In this document: positions 10,559-21,594 of the stretch, piece after piece | How positions within the stretch are numbered: the first letter of the stretch is position 1 | How the letters are laid out: the number at the start of each line of letters is the position of its first letter | Assembly: GCF_000372725.1 (NCBI RefSeq) | Contig: NW_005201025.1 | Coordinates: 111,150 to 175,149, forward strand | Direction: 5' to 3' | DNA from: Emiliania huxleyi CCMP1516 | Lineage: Eukaryota > Haptophyta > Isochrysidales > Noelaerhabdaceae | DNA length: 64,000 bases | Made by a program: the position numbers and the translations under genes | Notes under the pieces: model-generated | Seen by the model: only the letters and a program-made list of their open reading frames with translations | What the model was told of the DNA's origin: nothing | Database searches by the model: none

Positions 10559-13169
10559 CTACTTGCGGGAGGAAGAGGTGTGAAGAGGCGCCCCTGAAAG
10601 CGGCGCGGGCTCCTGCCAGTTGGTCGCCTGCGCCAGCAGCGGTGAAGGCAACGACGGCTCCGCTGGCGGCGGTGGGGGCGGCGGCCGCGGCGGCGGGGGC
10701 GGCGGCGTGGGATCTTCTGCTGGCGGCGGCGGCGGCGGCGGCGGTGGGGGCGGCGGTGGGGGCGGCGGCGGCGGAGGAGGAGGCGGTGGCGGGGGCGCTT
10801 CAGCTCCTGGCGGCGGCGGCGGCGGCGGCGGGGGTGGTGGCGGCGGCGGGGGTGGTGGCGGGGGTGGCGGGCGCGGTTCCGGCGCTTCTTCTACTGGCGG
10901 CGGGGGCGGGGGCGGGGGCGGCGGCGGGGGCGGGGGCGGCGGCGGCGGCGGCGGCGGCGGAGGCGGATGCTCGGTCTGGATGCCCTCCTCCCGGCTGGTG
11001 TCGGTGCGAGGCGACTCGAGGCTGACCAGACTGCTCTCCTCCACACTCTCCGCGAACGGATCGCCGCCGTCCGCGGCGCTCCCAATCTCCTCCTCCTCCT
11101 CCTCCTCGCGGGTGTCTCCTCCGCCCGCCGCCGCCTGCGCCTACAGGGACGCTCCGAAAGCGCTCGAGTAGCAGGGGAGGCGCCGCCTTCCCGCAGGAGC
11201 CTGCGCCTCGGGCGTTGTCGGGGCGGCGGCGGCCGGCGGCGGCGGGGGCGGGGGCACGGCCGGGACGCCAGTCTCCGCCTATCAATGATCGGCCAGCTAT
11301 CGACCTGCGAGTCCTGCTTTCCCTCGACGGCCGGAGCGCCACGCCGCGCCCCCACCTCCGGCGCAGATCGAGCGGGCGCTCGACTCTCGCCAGCCGCGAG
11401 CCCAAAGTCCAAGCCGGCCGCCGCCGCAGCGGCGTGGAGCTCCGGCGGCAGCGAGAGTGGCACAGCCGGGCCGCCCTCGAGCTGGGACCGGATCGAGCGC
11501 TCCACCTGATGCGTAGCTACGGATGGCGGAGGAGCTCCAAAAGGCAGCAGGGAGGCAACAGGCCGCGGTGGCGAGGAGAGGCGAGGGCGAGGGACGAGAA
11601 GGAGGAGTCCGGGGAGGGCGAGGAGACCCTCTCTCGCTCCCTCTCTGGCGGGGAGGGCGCGCCTGCTCTGCGAGCCGCGCCGTCATCTCCGAGTCAGCCT
11701 CCTCCGCCGCAGCCGCAGCCGCAGCGGCGGACGAGGAGGGTGGGTTCGGGTACCGTGGGGTAGGGGACGAGGAGGGGCCGGCGGTGACGGCTCCGGCCAC
11801 CGGCGCCCCCTCTGCAGGCGGCGGCGGCGCCTCGACTGCTCCTCCGCCGCCGCCCGGCCCTGCCGGCGGTGCCGCCGCCGCCTCGGCGAGCGAGAGGCGG
11901 ATCGCCTCCATCAGCATCAGCTCGTCCAGCTCTGCCTCCCACGCCGCTCCGCCGCCGTCCGAGTCGTCGCCGCCGCCGCGCTGCAGGGCGGCGGCGGCCG
12001 AGGCCAGGGTCTGCTCGTCGAAGGCCACCGCGTCCGACGCGGTCGCCGCAGCGGTGCCGAGGCTCGCCTGCGACTCGAGCGCCTGCTGCGCCAGCGCCCA
12101 GCGGCGGTCGTAGTCGAGCTGGAAGTCGTCTGCCGCCGGGGAGTCGCGCCCCGCCGACGGCGAGAGCTGCGGCGAGAGGCGCAGCGAAGGCGCCAGCACG
12201 CGGCGCGGGGAGGAGGAGGCGGGGGAGGCCTGGAAGGGGAGGGTCAGGGACGGGCCGGGGGTCAGGCAGCGGTCAGGCAGCGGTCAGAGAGGCGGGGCAA
12301 GGTAGAGAGAGAGGCGGAAGGGCAGGGGGAGAGGGGCGAGGGTCTCCTCCGCCGATGCTTGGGTCGGCGCCGCGTGCGAAGTGGTGGGAGACAGCGCGGC
12401 GGCGGCGCCCGGCTCGTCGCCGGCCGCGGCCGCCGGAGGCCTGCTCGGCGTCTGCACCTGCGAAACACAGCAGGGCGAGGCGCGTCTGGGCGGGGAGGAT
12501 ATTGACGCGGCAGAGGGGTGCTCGATGAGAACGTGTGCTCAAGTCTCGCGGCGCAGGTGGCGCGGGTCTAGTTGCCCTCGGGCAGCGGGGAGGGCGGCTG
12601 TGGACGGCAGCGGCGGCGCCGGGCGAGGGACACGAGGCGTCTCGGAAGTGACGCGCGCCGGCTCGGGCTCTTTCCGCGCGGAGGCGAGCGCGAGCTGCTC
12701 CTCCTGCCTCGCCTTTGCACGGGCGGCGGCGGAGGGCGGGCCAAAGTAGCCCACGGTGTAGTTGTCCTTCTTGCAAAAGGGGCAGCTGACCCCGCGCGAC
12801 GACATGCGCGGCGCCACCTGCAGGTAGCACTCGGTGCAGATTGGCTGCTTGCAGCAGGAGGAGCGGTTCAGCCCGCCCGGAAAGTTTAGCATGCAGATGG
12901 GGCACTCGTCCAGGTGCGGCGAGGCCTCATCCTGGCCCTGCACGCGCGGCGCACCGTGAGTGGAGGTGGCACACGGGGCTCGCGGGCCGAGCCGGAGGGG
13001 TGATATACAAGGGAGCGCGCACCCTCGTGCACGGCGCGAGCCGGCGCTCGAGGATGGCGCGGCGCAGGGCGCGCTCGTCAAACTCGGCGCGCTGGGACAC
13101 CTTCGGGCTCGGCCGCAAATGCTCCGGAGACACCTGCGGCGGCCGGCCGGCCGAGGCCTGGTTCCCCAT
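10559..13169 (-). CDS. RING E3 ubiquitin ligase, DA2/Sip5-like
   Basis: Transfers ubiquitin to substrates (family role). Exon 1 starts at ATG 13169 with MGNQASAGRPPQ, an N-myristoylation-type start, and continues to RRAILERRLAPC, as in plant DA2 and fungal Sip5. Exon 2 (about 12945-12540) has the RING: ECPICMLNF, CCKQPICTECYLQV, CPFCKKDNYTVGY, then a charged helix. Downstream exons contain LDYDRRWALAQQALESQ and ELDELMLMEAIRLSLAEA, the acidic/hydrophobic motif typical of this family. Next comes IRSQLEGGPAVPLSLPPEL, and a last exon (about 11147-10559) with an acidic start, SLVSLESPRTDTSREEG and a ~100-residue poly-proline tract. Stop is at about 10559. The poly-Pro tail is coded by a long GGC/GGG-rich repeat. 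Borders in the middle of the gene are approximate. Confidence 0.75.
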
Positions 13170-13424
13170 TGGCAGGACGATAAGCGGGCAGAGCTCGTGT
13201 TTCTTTATTGTTTTTGCCTTGCTGTGTGTTGCTCGTGCTTGTCGTCATCATCTGTCCCGCGTCCACCCATACCGCGTTGGTGTCCAGTCCGAGCCTGACT
13301 GTTGTTCATCCTTTCTACCTACCTACCTTTATAATAATTAGGTGCCCGGTAGGCTTGGCTGCAAAGGGGATTTTTGTTGTGCCGATTCGTGTGTGCTCCG
13401 CTTCTGAGAGAGAGATTTTGAGAC

Positions 13425-13534
<110 letters not shown>

Positions 13535-13834
13535 GAGTGAGAGTTTAGAGAGAAAGAGAGGGAGCGAAAATGCATTTTTTTATTTTCGCCTCGAGCGCTG
13601 TGCTTATCTCTCTCCAACTCCATCCCTTCCTTGCTTGCGTGTCCCCCCATGCCGGTGTGTCCAGTCGCTGGCTAGCCTCTTCTAAACCAACACTCCCGTT
13701 TCCCAAGAAAAGAAAAGTAAGCCTTCCTCGATTTTCCGCGAGCGGCGTCTCGGACAAAAAGCCTGTGGCCGTCTCGGCGCAAGAAAAGCCTTGCTGCCGA
13801 GCTGTCATTCCTCTTCTGCAGGCCGCGTGCAGCG

Positions 13835-14120
13835 ATGCGCGAGTCCTGGCGGCGCAGCCGCCCCGCCGTGCGGACCATGGCCAACCAGCCCGTCGACGCG
13901 CCCGACGACGTGACCTCAGCCGGTAATCAGCCGGTAAGTGTCGAGAGCGCCCCCCGGCCAAAAGTCGACGATCCTCGCTCGCTCGCCGCCTCGCCCCTCC
14001 CGGCGGCGCGGCGGCGCCCGCGACGGGCGGCTCGCCCCACGGCGCACCCTGCCGCCGTAGGTACTCGAGGTGCTCGCCCTCCAACGACGCCGCGGGGGCG
14101 GAGGGCCGCGACCCGCTGGG
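13835..14120 (+). CDS. Possible short gene, first exon ending in GTAAGTG donor
   Basis: An ATG at 13835 opens MRESWRRSRPAVRTMANQP and runs to a strong donor, GTAAGTG, at about 13933. A candidate acceptor CCGTAG at about 14060 would continue with VLEVLALQRRRGGG. Coding character is weak and no family is recognised. It could be an upstream exon of another transcript or chance. Confidence 0.25.
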
Positions 14121-14361
14121 CCGGCTGGGCCGCTAGCCGGACGGCCGCCGGTTTTTGTAAAATTTCTCATCCTAAGTTATCCTACTCGAGTAGTACCCGA
14201 TGAAGCTACACGCCTGGATCCCCGCGACGCCTGTTGCTCACGGACCCCGCCGCGCCCGCGCCACTCCCACCATGCGATGCGCCCTCGCTCGCCGCCAGAG
14301 GCAGCGCTGCGCCTCCTCGGCCTCGCACCGCCTGCCCCCTCCGCTCGCAGGTCGATAAAAG

Positions 14362-14990
14362 GATGACGCAGTTCTGTGGCCTTCTGCTCGCCCTCGCCTT
14401 GGGCAGCGCCAACAGCCAAGGGCTCCAAGCCGCTCGTCCTGGCCGTGGCAACTTGTTCGCTGCGGCTCCAACAAGTTCGCAAGGCACTGCTGGCGGTGTG
14501 GCCTCGGGGGATGATATCCACAACGCCATGGGCTACGGCACGATGGCCTCGGGGGAATACAGCTGCTGTGCGGAATACTGCAGCGACAAAACAAATCTCT
14601 GCACCGCCATGGGCTACAAGACGACGGCCCGGGGGGAATACAGCACCGCCATGGGCTACTTCACGACGGCCTCGGGGCCCTTCAGCCGGCTCCAGCACGA
14701 CGGCCTCGGGGGGATACGGCACCGCCATGGGCGACGGCACGACGGCCTCGGGGGAATACAGCACCGCCATGGGCGAAAACACGAAGGCAAAAAGCTTCTC
14801 GCAGAGACAGTTGTGGGGCGGTACAACGCTCTCGGCGGCTCTCCCTCTACGAACTCCTGGGTTGCCGCTGACGCCGCATTTCGAGTGGGCATTGGCACTG
14901 GCGACTTGAACCGCAAGGATGCGCTCACGGTGTACAAGAACGGCACAGTCGTCATCAGTTGGGATGATGGTGAAGTGTCCTTCATATACA
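14362..14990 (+). pseudogene. Hep_Hag (YadA-head-like) repeat protein, frame-disturbed and 3' truncated
   Basis: A clear secretion signal starts the protein: MTQFCGLLLALALGSANS, then QG. About 14-residue repeats of the type AMGYGTMASGEYS and AMGYKTTARGEYST follow, the pattern of the trimeric adhesin head (Hep_Hag). Between about 14690 and 14800 the repeat pattern continues in another frame (TAMGDGTTASGEYSTAMG), and it then returns to the first frame as ETVVGRYNALGGSPSTNSW and ALTVYKNGTVVIS. The long open frame stays open because the two shifts cancel. From about 14993 the sequence is repeat family B, so the natural end is missing. This could also be an assembly or indel artefact. Proteins of this type are usually surface or extracellular. 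Confidence 0.6.
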
Positions 14991-14992
14991 GG

Positions 14993-15538
14993 CGCTCGAG
15001 ACCTCCTCTCGCTGCCTACTCGCTGCCGCGAGGGAGTCGGAGGACCGACGTCGGGCGGGCGCCACTGCGCTCGCCTGCACCGAGACCCTCCTGGGGGGAA
15101 GACGTCGGGTTGAGCTGGACTCGCCTGTACCGAGGCCCCCCGCCCCCAACGCGCAACGGGAGGAGGGGAAGAGGTCAGGCAGCTCTCACTTCGGTGATGA
15201 GCGCTTGGCGCGAGGCCCCTCCCCGAAAGGTGCAGCTTAGTACCCGCGAAACCGAGACCCCTCCCCGCCGCCCCGATCCCCCCACCCCCTTGCTCCCCTC
15301 CCCCCCTCGGGGGGGCCGAAGAGAGGCGCCCGTGGGGACCCCGCAATTCCCTCCCCCCCCTCGGAGGGGGCCGGACGAGGCGCACCCCGAGGGCCCCGCT
15401 CTTTCCTTCGCATAGCGGCCACTCTTCGGATCGCTGGTCGAGCGACCCGGGGGATGCCCCGCGCGCCTGACCCAGGCGCGAAAGGCGAATCTGCGAGGCG
15501 AGGCCGCTCATGCGGCCCGATGGGGAGGAACGGGGCGG
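14993..15538 (-). mobile_element. Repeat family B, inverted copy
   Basis: It matches 41790-42207 in opposite orientation, apart from a local insertion of about 130 bp near 15045-15170. Shared landmarks are GCTCGAGACCTCCTCTCGC at one end and TGACCCAGGCGCGAAA at about 15470. It joins directly onto the Hep_Hag gene. Confidence 0.75.
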
Positions 15539-15663
15539 ACTACGGGGATGGGCTTCTACACAGCCCTTCCCAGCAGCGAGCCCCCTCACCGACAGCTCTG
15601 GGAAAAGAAAACGCGGAGGCACGTCCCGCCGGGTACCGCTTTGGACGGAACGGACGGTTGGTA

Positions 15664-16596
15664 TCTCGCAAATACTTGATTTTTCACGCCGTGTAACAAT
15701 CGTGATCAAACGGCCCTGCTGTGAGCTGGTACACCAAGAATGGCTTACCACTGCCAGGAGCCACACTGTGGCAAGCTGTGATGAGCGTGGTTTGGCTTGT
15801 GCAGCCCATACGGACGTGGTATATATACATATATGCGGCCACGTGTCGGCCGGTTCGGGGCACGAAATCCGGATTTTTCCACGGCGTAACAATCGTTGCT
15901 GTAGTGGCGCCAATGGCCGCCTCCCGTCGCGCCATTGGCACCCTAGCCAGCAGTAGCACCGGAGGCAACACCACCAAGCCCACAAGTCACAAGAGTGACG
16001 GAGATGCTTGCCACGAGCACCGTGACGCCCGACCCTGTGAGCACCGTGGGCGTATACGGCTGCATACGGTGAGATGATGCACAGCATGGCCAGACGAGGG
16101 ATGCAATGCTCGCCAGCTGTATGTTAGTGAGGTATATGGATGTGATCAACATGTGTGAATCACAGGTACGCGCAGCAGCGCATGTAGCCGCTGATATCGA
16201 AGACAGCGCAAACAGGTTTTTTTGCGCCACGCACCCGATGGCCGTGCTGGTCCAACTGCGTGCACAGGAATGCTATCAGCGCGTCTCCGCCATAACTGGA
16301 CATGGCAATGAAGCAGCTGAGACGTGATAACACCGGTGCTGGGCCAAGGAGGTGCCGCTCACCGCCGATTGTTACGACTGTCGTCGAAGGCGAGCGGCGG
16401 TCGCCGGGCAGCAGCTCGTGGCGATCGTCGATCCGCGAGCTGCCATGCTTGTCACAGGCCGGCACTGGATCGAGGACGATGGCGCCGCGCGGCTGGAGGC
16501 AACGGAGAAAGGCATTGTGGAGCGGCGAGGCGATTGTTACGAATTTCGAGGGTGCGGAAAAATCCGATCGCCTGGAAAAATCAAGTATTTGCTAGA
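15664..16596. mobile_element. 933-bp TIR element (family C), TA target duplication
   Basis: The terminal inverted repeats are TCTCGCAAATACTTGATTTT and TCTAGCAAATACTTGATTTT, with TA at 15662-15663 and 16597-16598. Internal copies of GTAACAATCG lie in both orientations (about 15693, 15886, 16368, 16533). No transposase is seen. A TA duplication fits the Tc1/mariner group (family knowledge). The right end is 47 bp upstream of the kelch start codon. Confidence 0.75.
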
Positions 16597-16643
16597 TAAC
16601 CTCACATCCGGGGCCGGGGAGCTCGGCCGGCGTCTTTTTCTCG

Positions 16644-17831
16644 ATGGCCGCCCACCGCATCGGCGCCCGCGTCGCGGGCCTCTCGCCAGAGCAGCTGTGC
16701 GCCATCATCGAGGCGCAGGCGGGCGCGAGCGACGCCGCGCTGTGCGTGGCGGAGGAGCATGCCGCACGGCTCGTGGAGCAGCCCGAGTGGGTGCTCTCCG
16801 AGGTCCTCCTCTCGCCGGACCTCGCCCCGCACATCCTCGCCCAGCTGCCGACCAAGGCGCACGCCGCCAAGGGGACGTGCCGCGCGTGGCGCCGCGGCTG
16901 GAAGGAGACGCTGCCGAAGCGCGAGAGGCCGCGCATGCTCGTGTTTTGCGGCCACGACAGCGATGCCGCTTTCGTCAACTCTCTGGAGCGGTACGACCCG
17001 TCAACGAATGAGTGGGAGGAGGAGGCTGTGGCGCCGATGCTGACGGCACGAAGGTGTGTCCGCACGGCGGTGCTCAACGGCAAGCTGTACTCGGCGGGCG
17101 GCCAAAATGAGGCTGACCTCGCAACTTCCAACGCGGTGGAGCGGTACGACTTGGCTACGAAATCGTGGGAGGCGGTGGCGCCGATGGCGACGCCACACGA
17201 GGGTCACGCCGTGGCGGTGCTCGACGGCAAGGTCTATGCTGTGGGAGGCTGCAACGACGACGACGACGGCTTCCTCAGCTCAGTGGAGCGGTACGACCCT
17301 GCGCTGGATGCGTGGGAGGCGGTGGCGCCGATGGCGGTGTCGCGGTGTGATCACGCCATGGCGGTGCTCGACGGCAAGCTTTACGCTGTGGGAGGCCAGA
17401 ACTACGACGACGGCTGGCTCAGCTCGGTGGAGCGGTACGACCCGGCCACCAACGCGTGGGAAGAGGTGGCGCCGATGGCGGTGGAGCGGAATCTTGCCAG
17501 CGTGGCGGTGCTCGACGGCAAGCTATACGCTGTGGGCGGGCACGGCGGTGGCCACCTCAGCTCGGTGGAGCGGTACGACCCGGGGAGGGATGCATGGGAG
17601 GCTGTGGCGCCGCTGACGCTGGCTCGCTTCGGGGCCGGGGTGGCGGCGCTGGACGGCAAGTTGTACGCTGTGGGCGGCAGGGTCGAGGAGGAGGACGAGG
17701 ATGCGGTTGACAGTAACACGGTGGAGCGGTTCGACCCGGCCACCAACGCGTGGGAGGAGGTGGTGCCGATGGCGACGGCGCGGGCCTTTGCTGATGCTGT
17801 CGCGCTCCTGATTGTAGAGGAGCATATGTAG
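16644..17831 (+). CDS. Kelch-repeat protein with F-box-like N-terminus, single exon
   Basis: 395 residues, no intron needed, ATG 16644 and TAG at 17829-17831. Residues ~65-95 ([20 protein letters not shown]) resemble an F-box-like helix pair. From about residue 100 there are six kelch blades, each with VERYDP, W-x6-VAPM and [12 protein letters not shown], enough for a six-blade propeller. F-box/kelch proteins usually present substrates to SCF ubiquitin ligases; that role here is inference. The blades are very similar at nucleotide level, suggesting recent internal duplication. Its lack of introns contrasts with most neighbours. The family C element ends just upstream and may lie in its promoter. 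Confidence 0.85.
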   Translation: MAAHRIGARVAGLSPEQLCAIIEAQAGASDAALCVAEEHAARLVEQPEWVLSEVLLSPDLAPHILAQLPTKAHAAKGTCRAWRRGWKETLPKRERPRMLVFCGHDSDAAFVNSLERYDPSTNEWEEEAVAPMLTARRCVRTAVLNGKLYSAGGQNEADLATSNAVERYDLATKSWEAVAPMATPHEGHAVAVLDGKVYAVGGCNDDDDGFLSSVERYDPALDAWEAVAPMAVSRCDHAMAVLDGKLYAVGGQNYDDGWLSSVERYDPATNAWEEVAPMAVERNLASVAVLDGKLYAVGGHGGGHLSSVERYDPGRDAWEAVAPLTLARFGAGVAALDGKLYAVGGRVEEEDEDAVDSNTVERFDPATNAWEEVVPMATARAFADAVALLIVEEHM

Positions 17832-18073
17832 AATCGGTAGACGGTGATCCAGAGAAGAATCAAAGGGATTTTTTTGCAACCGTTATCTGGGATGCGTTTT
17901 TCTCTTTCTGGTGCGTGGTAGTCTCTCGAGTGCGTGGTGGCAAGCACGCGGGCGGCACCCTGCAGGCCATCCGCGTGCTCGGGGCGCACCTTGGTCTCGT
18001 CGAGAGCGCGAAAAACCGCTCTCGACTCAACGCAATTCTCATTTTTCTTTTTTTTGCGCATATACACACACAT

Positions 18074-18670
18074 ATGACGAGAGAGCGGCTGACGGCCTTC
18101 GTCGCCGCGCAGCCGTCGACGCGTCGGATCGTGTGTGTCACTTCGGGAGGCACCACGGTCCCACTGGAGCGCAACACGGTGCGCTTCATCGACAACTTCT
18201 CCACTGGCAACCGCGGGGCTGCTCTCGCCGAGCGCTTTCTCGCCGAGGGCTATGCTGTCATCTTTGTGCACCGCGCCGGCTCCGCCTTCCCGTTCGCCCG
18301 CCGCCTGCTGCCACCAGCCGTCTCGCCCGAGGAGTGGCTCCGCAGCCTCGGCGACGCCGCCGCGTCTGCCGAGTGCGAGCGCGCCGCCGCGACATTTTCG
18401 GCGTGTGCTCCGCGCCTCCTCGCACTGCCCTTCACGGCGGTGAGCGAGTATCTGGCGCTGCTGCGCGAGACGAGCTGCGCGCTCGCGCCCGCTGGCGCTC
18501 GCGCCATGGTCTGCCTCGCCGCGGCTGTTAGCGACTTTTACGTGCCGGACGACGCGCTGCCGGAGCACAAGATCCAGTCGGCAGCCAGCGGCGGCGACAC
18601 GGCGGCGGACGGCAGCCTGACGCTGCAGCTGCAGCCGGTGCCAAAGATGCTGGGCGCGATCAAGGGGCTC
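18074..18670 (+). CDS. PPCS: Phosphopantothenate-cysteine ligase, 3' truncated
   Basis: This is the second step from phosphopantothenate in coenzyme A synthesis, joining cysteine to 4'-phosphopantothenate. The ATG at 18074 gives [13 protein letters not shown], then the family signatures [63 protein letters not shown] and [14 protein letters not shown]. After this, eukaryotic PPCS normally continues for about 80-100 residues with a conserved SFKLETD region. Here the sequence turns at about 18671 into repeat family B, which is itself split by element D, and no SFKLETD-like exon was found nearby. The copy is therefore probably dead, or its last exon lies beyond the repeats. Confidence 0.8.
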
Positions 18671-18679
18671 CAACCCACC

Positions 18680-19965
18680 AACCTGGTTTGTGGACCTCCC
18701 GCACCTGTCCTGACAGTCCTGACAGAGTCCTGACAGAGTCCTGACAGAGTCCTGACAGAGTCCTGACAGAGTCCTGGCGGGGTCCTGACGGCGCACGGTC
18801 TTCACAGTGCTCACAAGTGCCTCCGACGAGACCTCCACCTTCCTTCACTGCAACCCTCCTTCCCCTCCCCCGCAGCAGTGAATGATAGACGCCCAGCCCC
18901 CCTTTCGACCGTGCGCGCCCTCTGCGGAATCGTCCTGATGGGGCAGTCCTGACGCAAACTTGAGAGTCCTGACAAGCAAACTTGAGAGTCCTGACAGAAA
19001 CTTGAGAGTCCTGACAGAAACTTAGAGTCCTGACAGACAAAAGAAATCACGCTGACTCTCGCGCCACTCGGCTCGACCATGAAAAGCGCACAAGCAAGAG
19101 AGGCGGCCATGGTGCAGGCAACGTTACAGCCGGCAACGTGCAAGAAGGCAGCAAAGCTCGGCCACGACGTCCATGGCCCGCGCGCCCCCGATTTGCCACC
19201 GGCGGCCTGCAGGCCAGCGCCGAGCAGCGGCTGACCGACTGCTGACCGAGGCAGCGCCCACGGCAGCGCCCACAGCAGCGCCCACGGCAGCACCCACAGC
19301 AGCACCCACGACAGCGCCCACGGCAGCGCACACGGCTTGGCTGGCCATGTCAGCCGCGCAGGGACCCTCCCGCGGGTCCAACCCGAAGCGCTCGACCGCT
19401 CGACGGCGCAAGTCGGCTGACGGAGCGAGCCGCATAGCCCTCCAGTGCTCACCGCAGGATCAGGCCCGACCGGCCCACGCTCACGGCCTGGCCTGCCTGT
19501 GGACCAGCAAACTCGCTGGCTGCACGCGAGCGAAGAGCTGCGTGGCTGGGTTGTGACCGTCCCCGTTGCGCTTTCCCTCAGTGGAGGGCCGTCCCTGCCC
19601 TCGGGAGTAACTCGACTGTACACCCCTCCCTACTCTCTCGCTAAGGGCTCTGTTCACAGCGGGGGGACAGTGGTTGTCCTGGCGGAGTCCTGACGGAGTC
19701 CTGACGGAGTCCTGACAGAGTCCTGACAGAGTCCTGACAGAGTCCTGACGGAGTCCTGACAGAGTCCTGACGGCCTATTTTGGAGGTTTTCAACTTTGAG
19801 GTATTGTAACTATGTGAAGGTGAAATGAATGAATCAGTTCTTTGGGACAGTGCAATCCGTTTAATTATTACCTCCAACTCAAAAAAAGTCTGATATCAAA
19901 CGGACAACGGGGTCCCTTATGGCTGGCCTGTAAAGGTAAGGTGCGGGAGGTCCACAAACCAGGTT
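18680..19965. mobile_element. 1286-bp TIR element (family D) inside repeat B
   Basis: Perfect 27-bp terminal inverted repeats start AACCTGGTTTGTGGACCTCC. It is flanked by CACC at 18676-18679 and 19966-19969. The uninterrupted site is at 41781-41784 (GGTG on that strand). Both flanks carry 11-bp tandem arrays of TCCTGACAGAG (18712-18790 and 19676-19770), and the middle has a 12-bp array of GCAGCGCCCACG type (19250-19335). No transposase is recognised. Confidence 0.8.
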
Positions 19966-20165
19966 CACCCGCGCTAGGTCTCGGGGGACGCAGGGGTCAC
20001 ACCCGACGACCTCGCTCGGGAACTAGCCGGGGCAGTCGGAGAAGGGGCAACTCCGTGCACTGACGGTCGGCCGCCAGAAAACACGCCTGCGTGGATCGCG
20101 TCACACCAATCCTCGCTACCCAACGCGGCCAAAGGAGATCCACCTCGAAAACCTCGAGAACACGG
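19966..20165 (-). mobile_element. Repeat family B fragment
   Basis: It matches 41575-41784 in opposite orientation. With the short piece at 18671-18679 it forms the copy into which element D jumped. Confidence 0.75.
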
Positions 20166-21086
<921 letters not shown>

Positions 21087-21095
21087 TACCGGGTA

Positions 21096-21567
21096 CCGTC
21101 GGGTACTTATTTTAAGAGCAGGTAAACAGCAATAGATCCGGCCCTCAAGCGGCCTAATCGATACCCAGCCCTCACGGAATCGGTCCCTTGTTGTACAGCA
21201 ATCGATCCTTCACAGTGCCCGTCCTGCCAACTTGCCGAGAATCGGTCCCCCAGGTCACCTGTGGCGCGAAGCTGATGTCTCCCGCCCTCGGCGCGCCCAA
21301 CGCGCAGCGGCGGCAGACCGCCCCCTCCGGTTCGAGGGGCGCCTGGAGCTGAGCGGGCTGCCTCCGCCAGAGTTTGGCTCGCCCACCGGCGGGCTGTCAC
21401 CCTGCCACGGGTCGCAAGCCCTCTGCCGGCCGGAGCGCAGGCTGCGCGGGCTTCCAGCAATTGGTCCCTTGGCAAGCGCGAATCGGTCCCCCTGGCTCCA
21501 GGAACTGATCCGGCACTACACCCGGATCTATTGCTGTTTACCTGCTCTTAAAATAAGTACCCGACGG
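21096..21567. mobile_element. 472-bp MITE with perfect 46-bp TIRs (family E)
   Basis: The ends begin CCGTCGGGTACTTATTTTAA and are identical as inverted repeats over 46 bp. TA flanks both sides (21094-21095, 21568-21569). Inside are four copies of AATCGGTCCC or AATTGGTCCC. It carries no gene. Perfect arms indicate recent activity. It ends 27 bp before the TIP41 start codon. Confidence 0.9.
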
Positions 21568-21594
21568 TAAGCGGTCCGAACCCTGGGAGAGAGC

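Noticed and set aside
10620..11044. Poly-glycine protein on the plus strand
   Set aside because: It is the complement of the poly-proline exon of the RING ligase, whose frame connects to conserved exons.
14177..16087. 636-residue minus-strand frame across the Hep_Hag gene and repeats
   Set aside because: It spans a gene, repeat B and element C without any domain, and the Gly/Ala repeats simply lack stops on the reverse strand.
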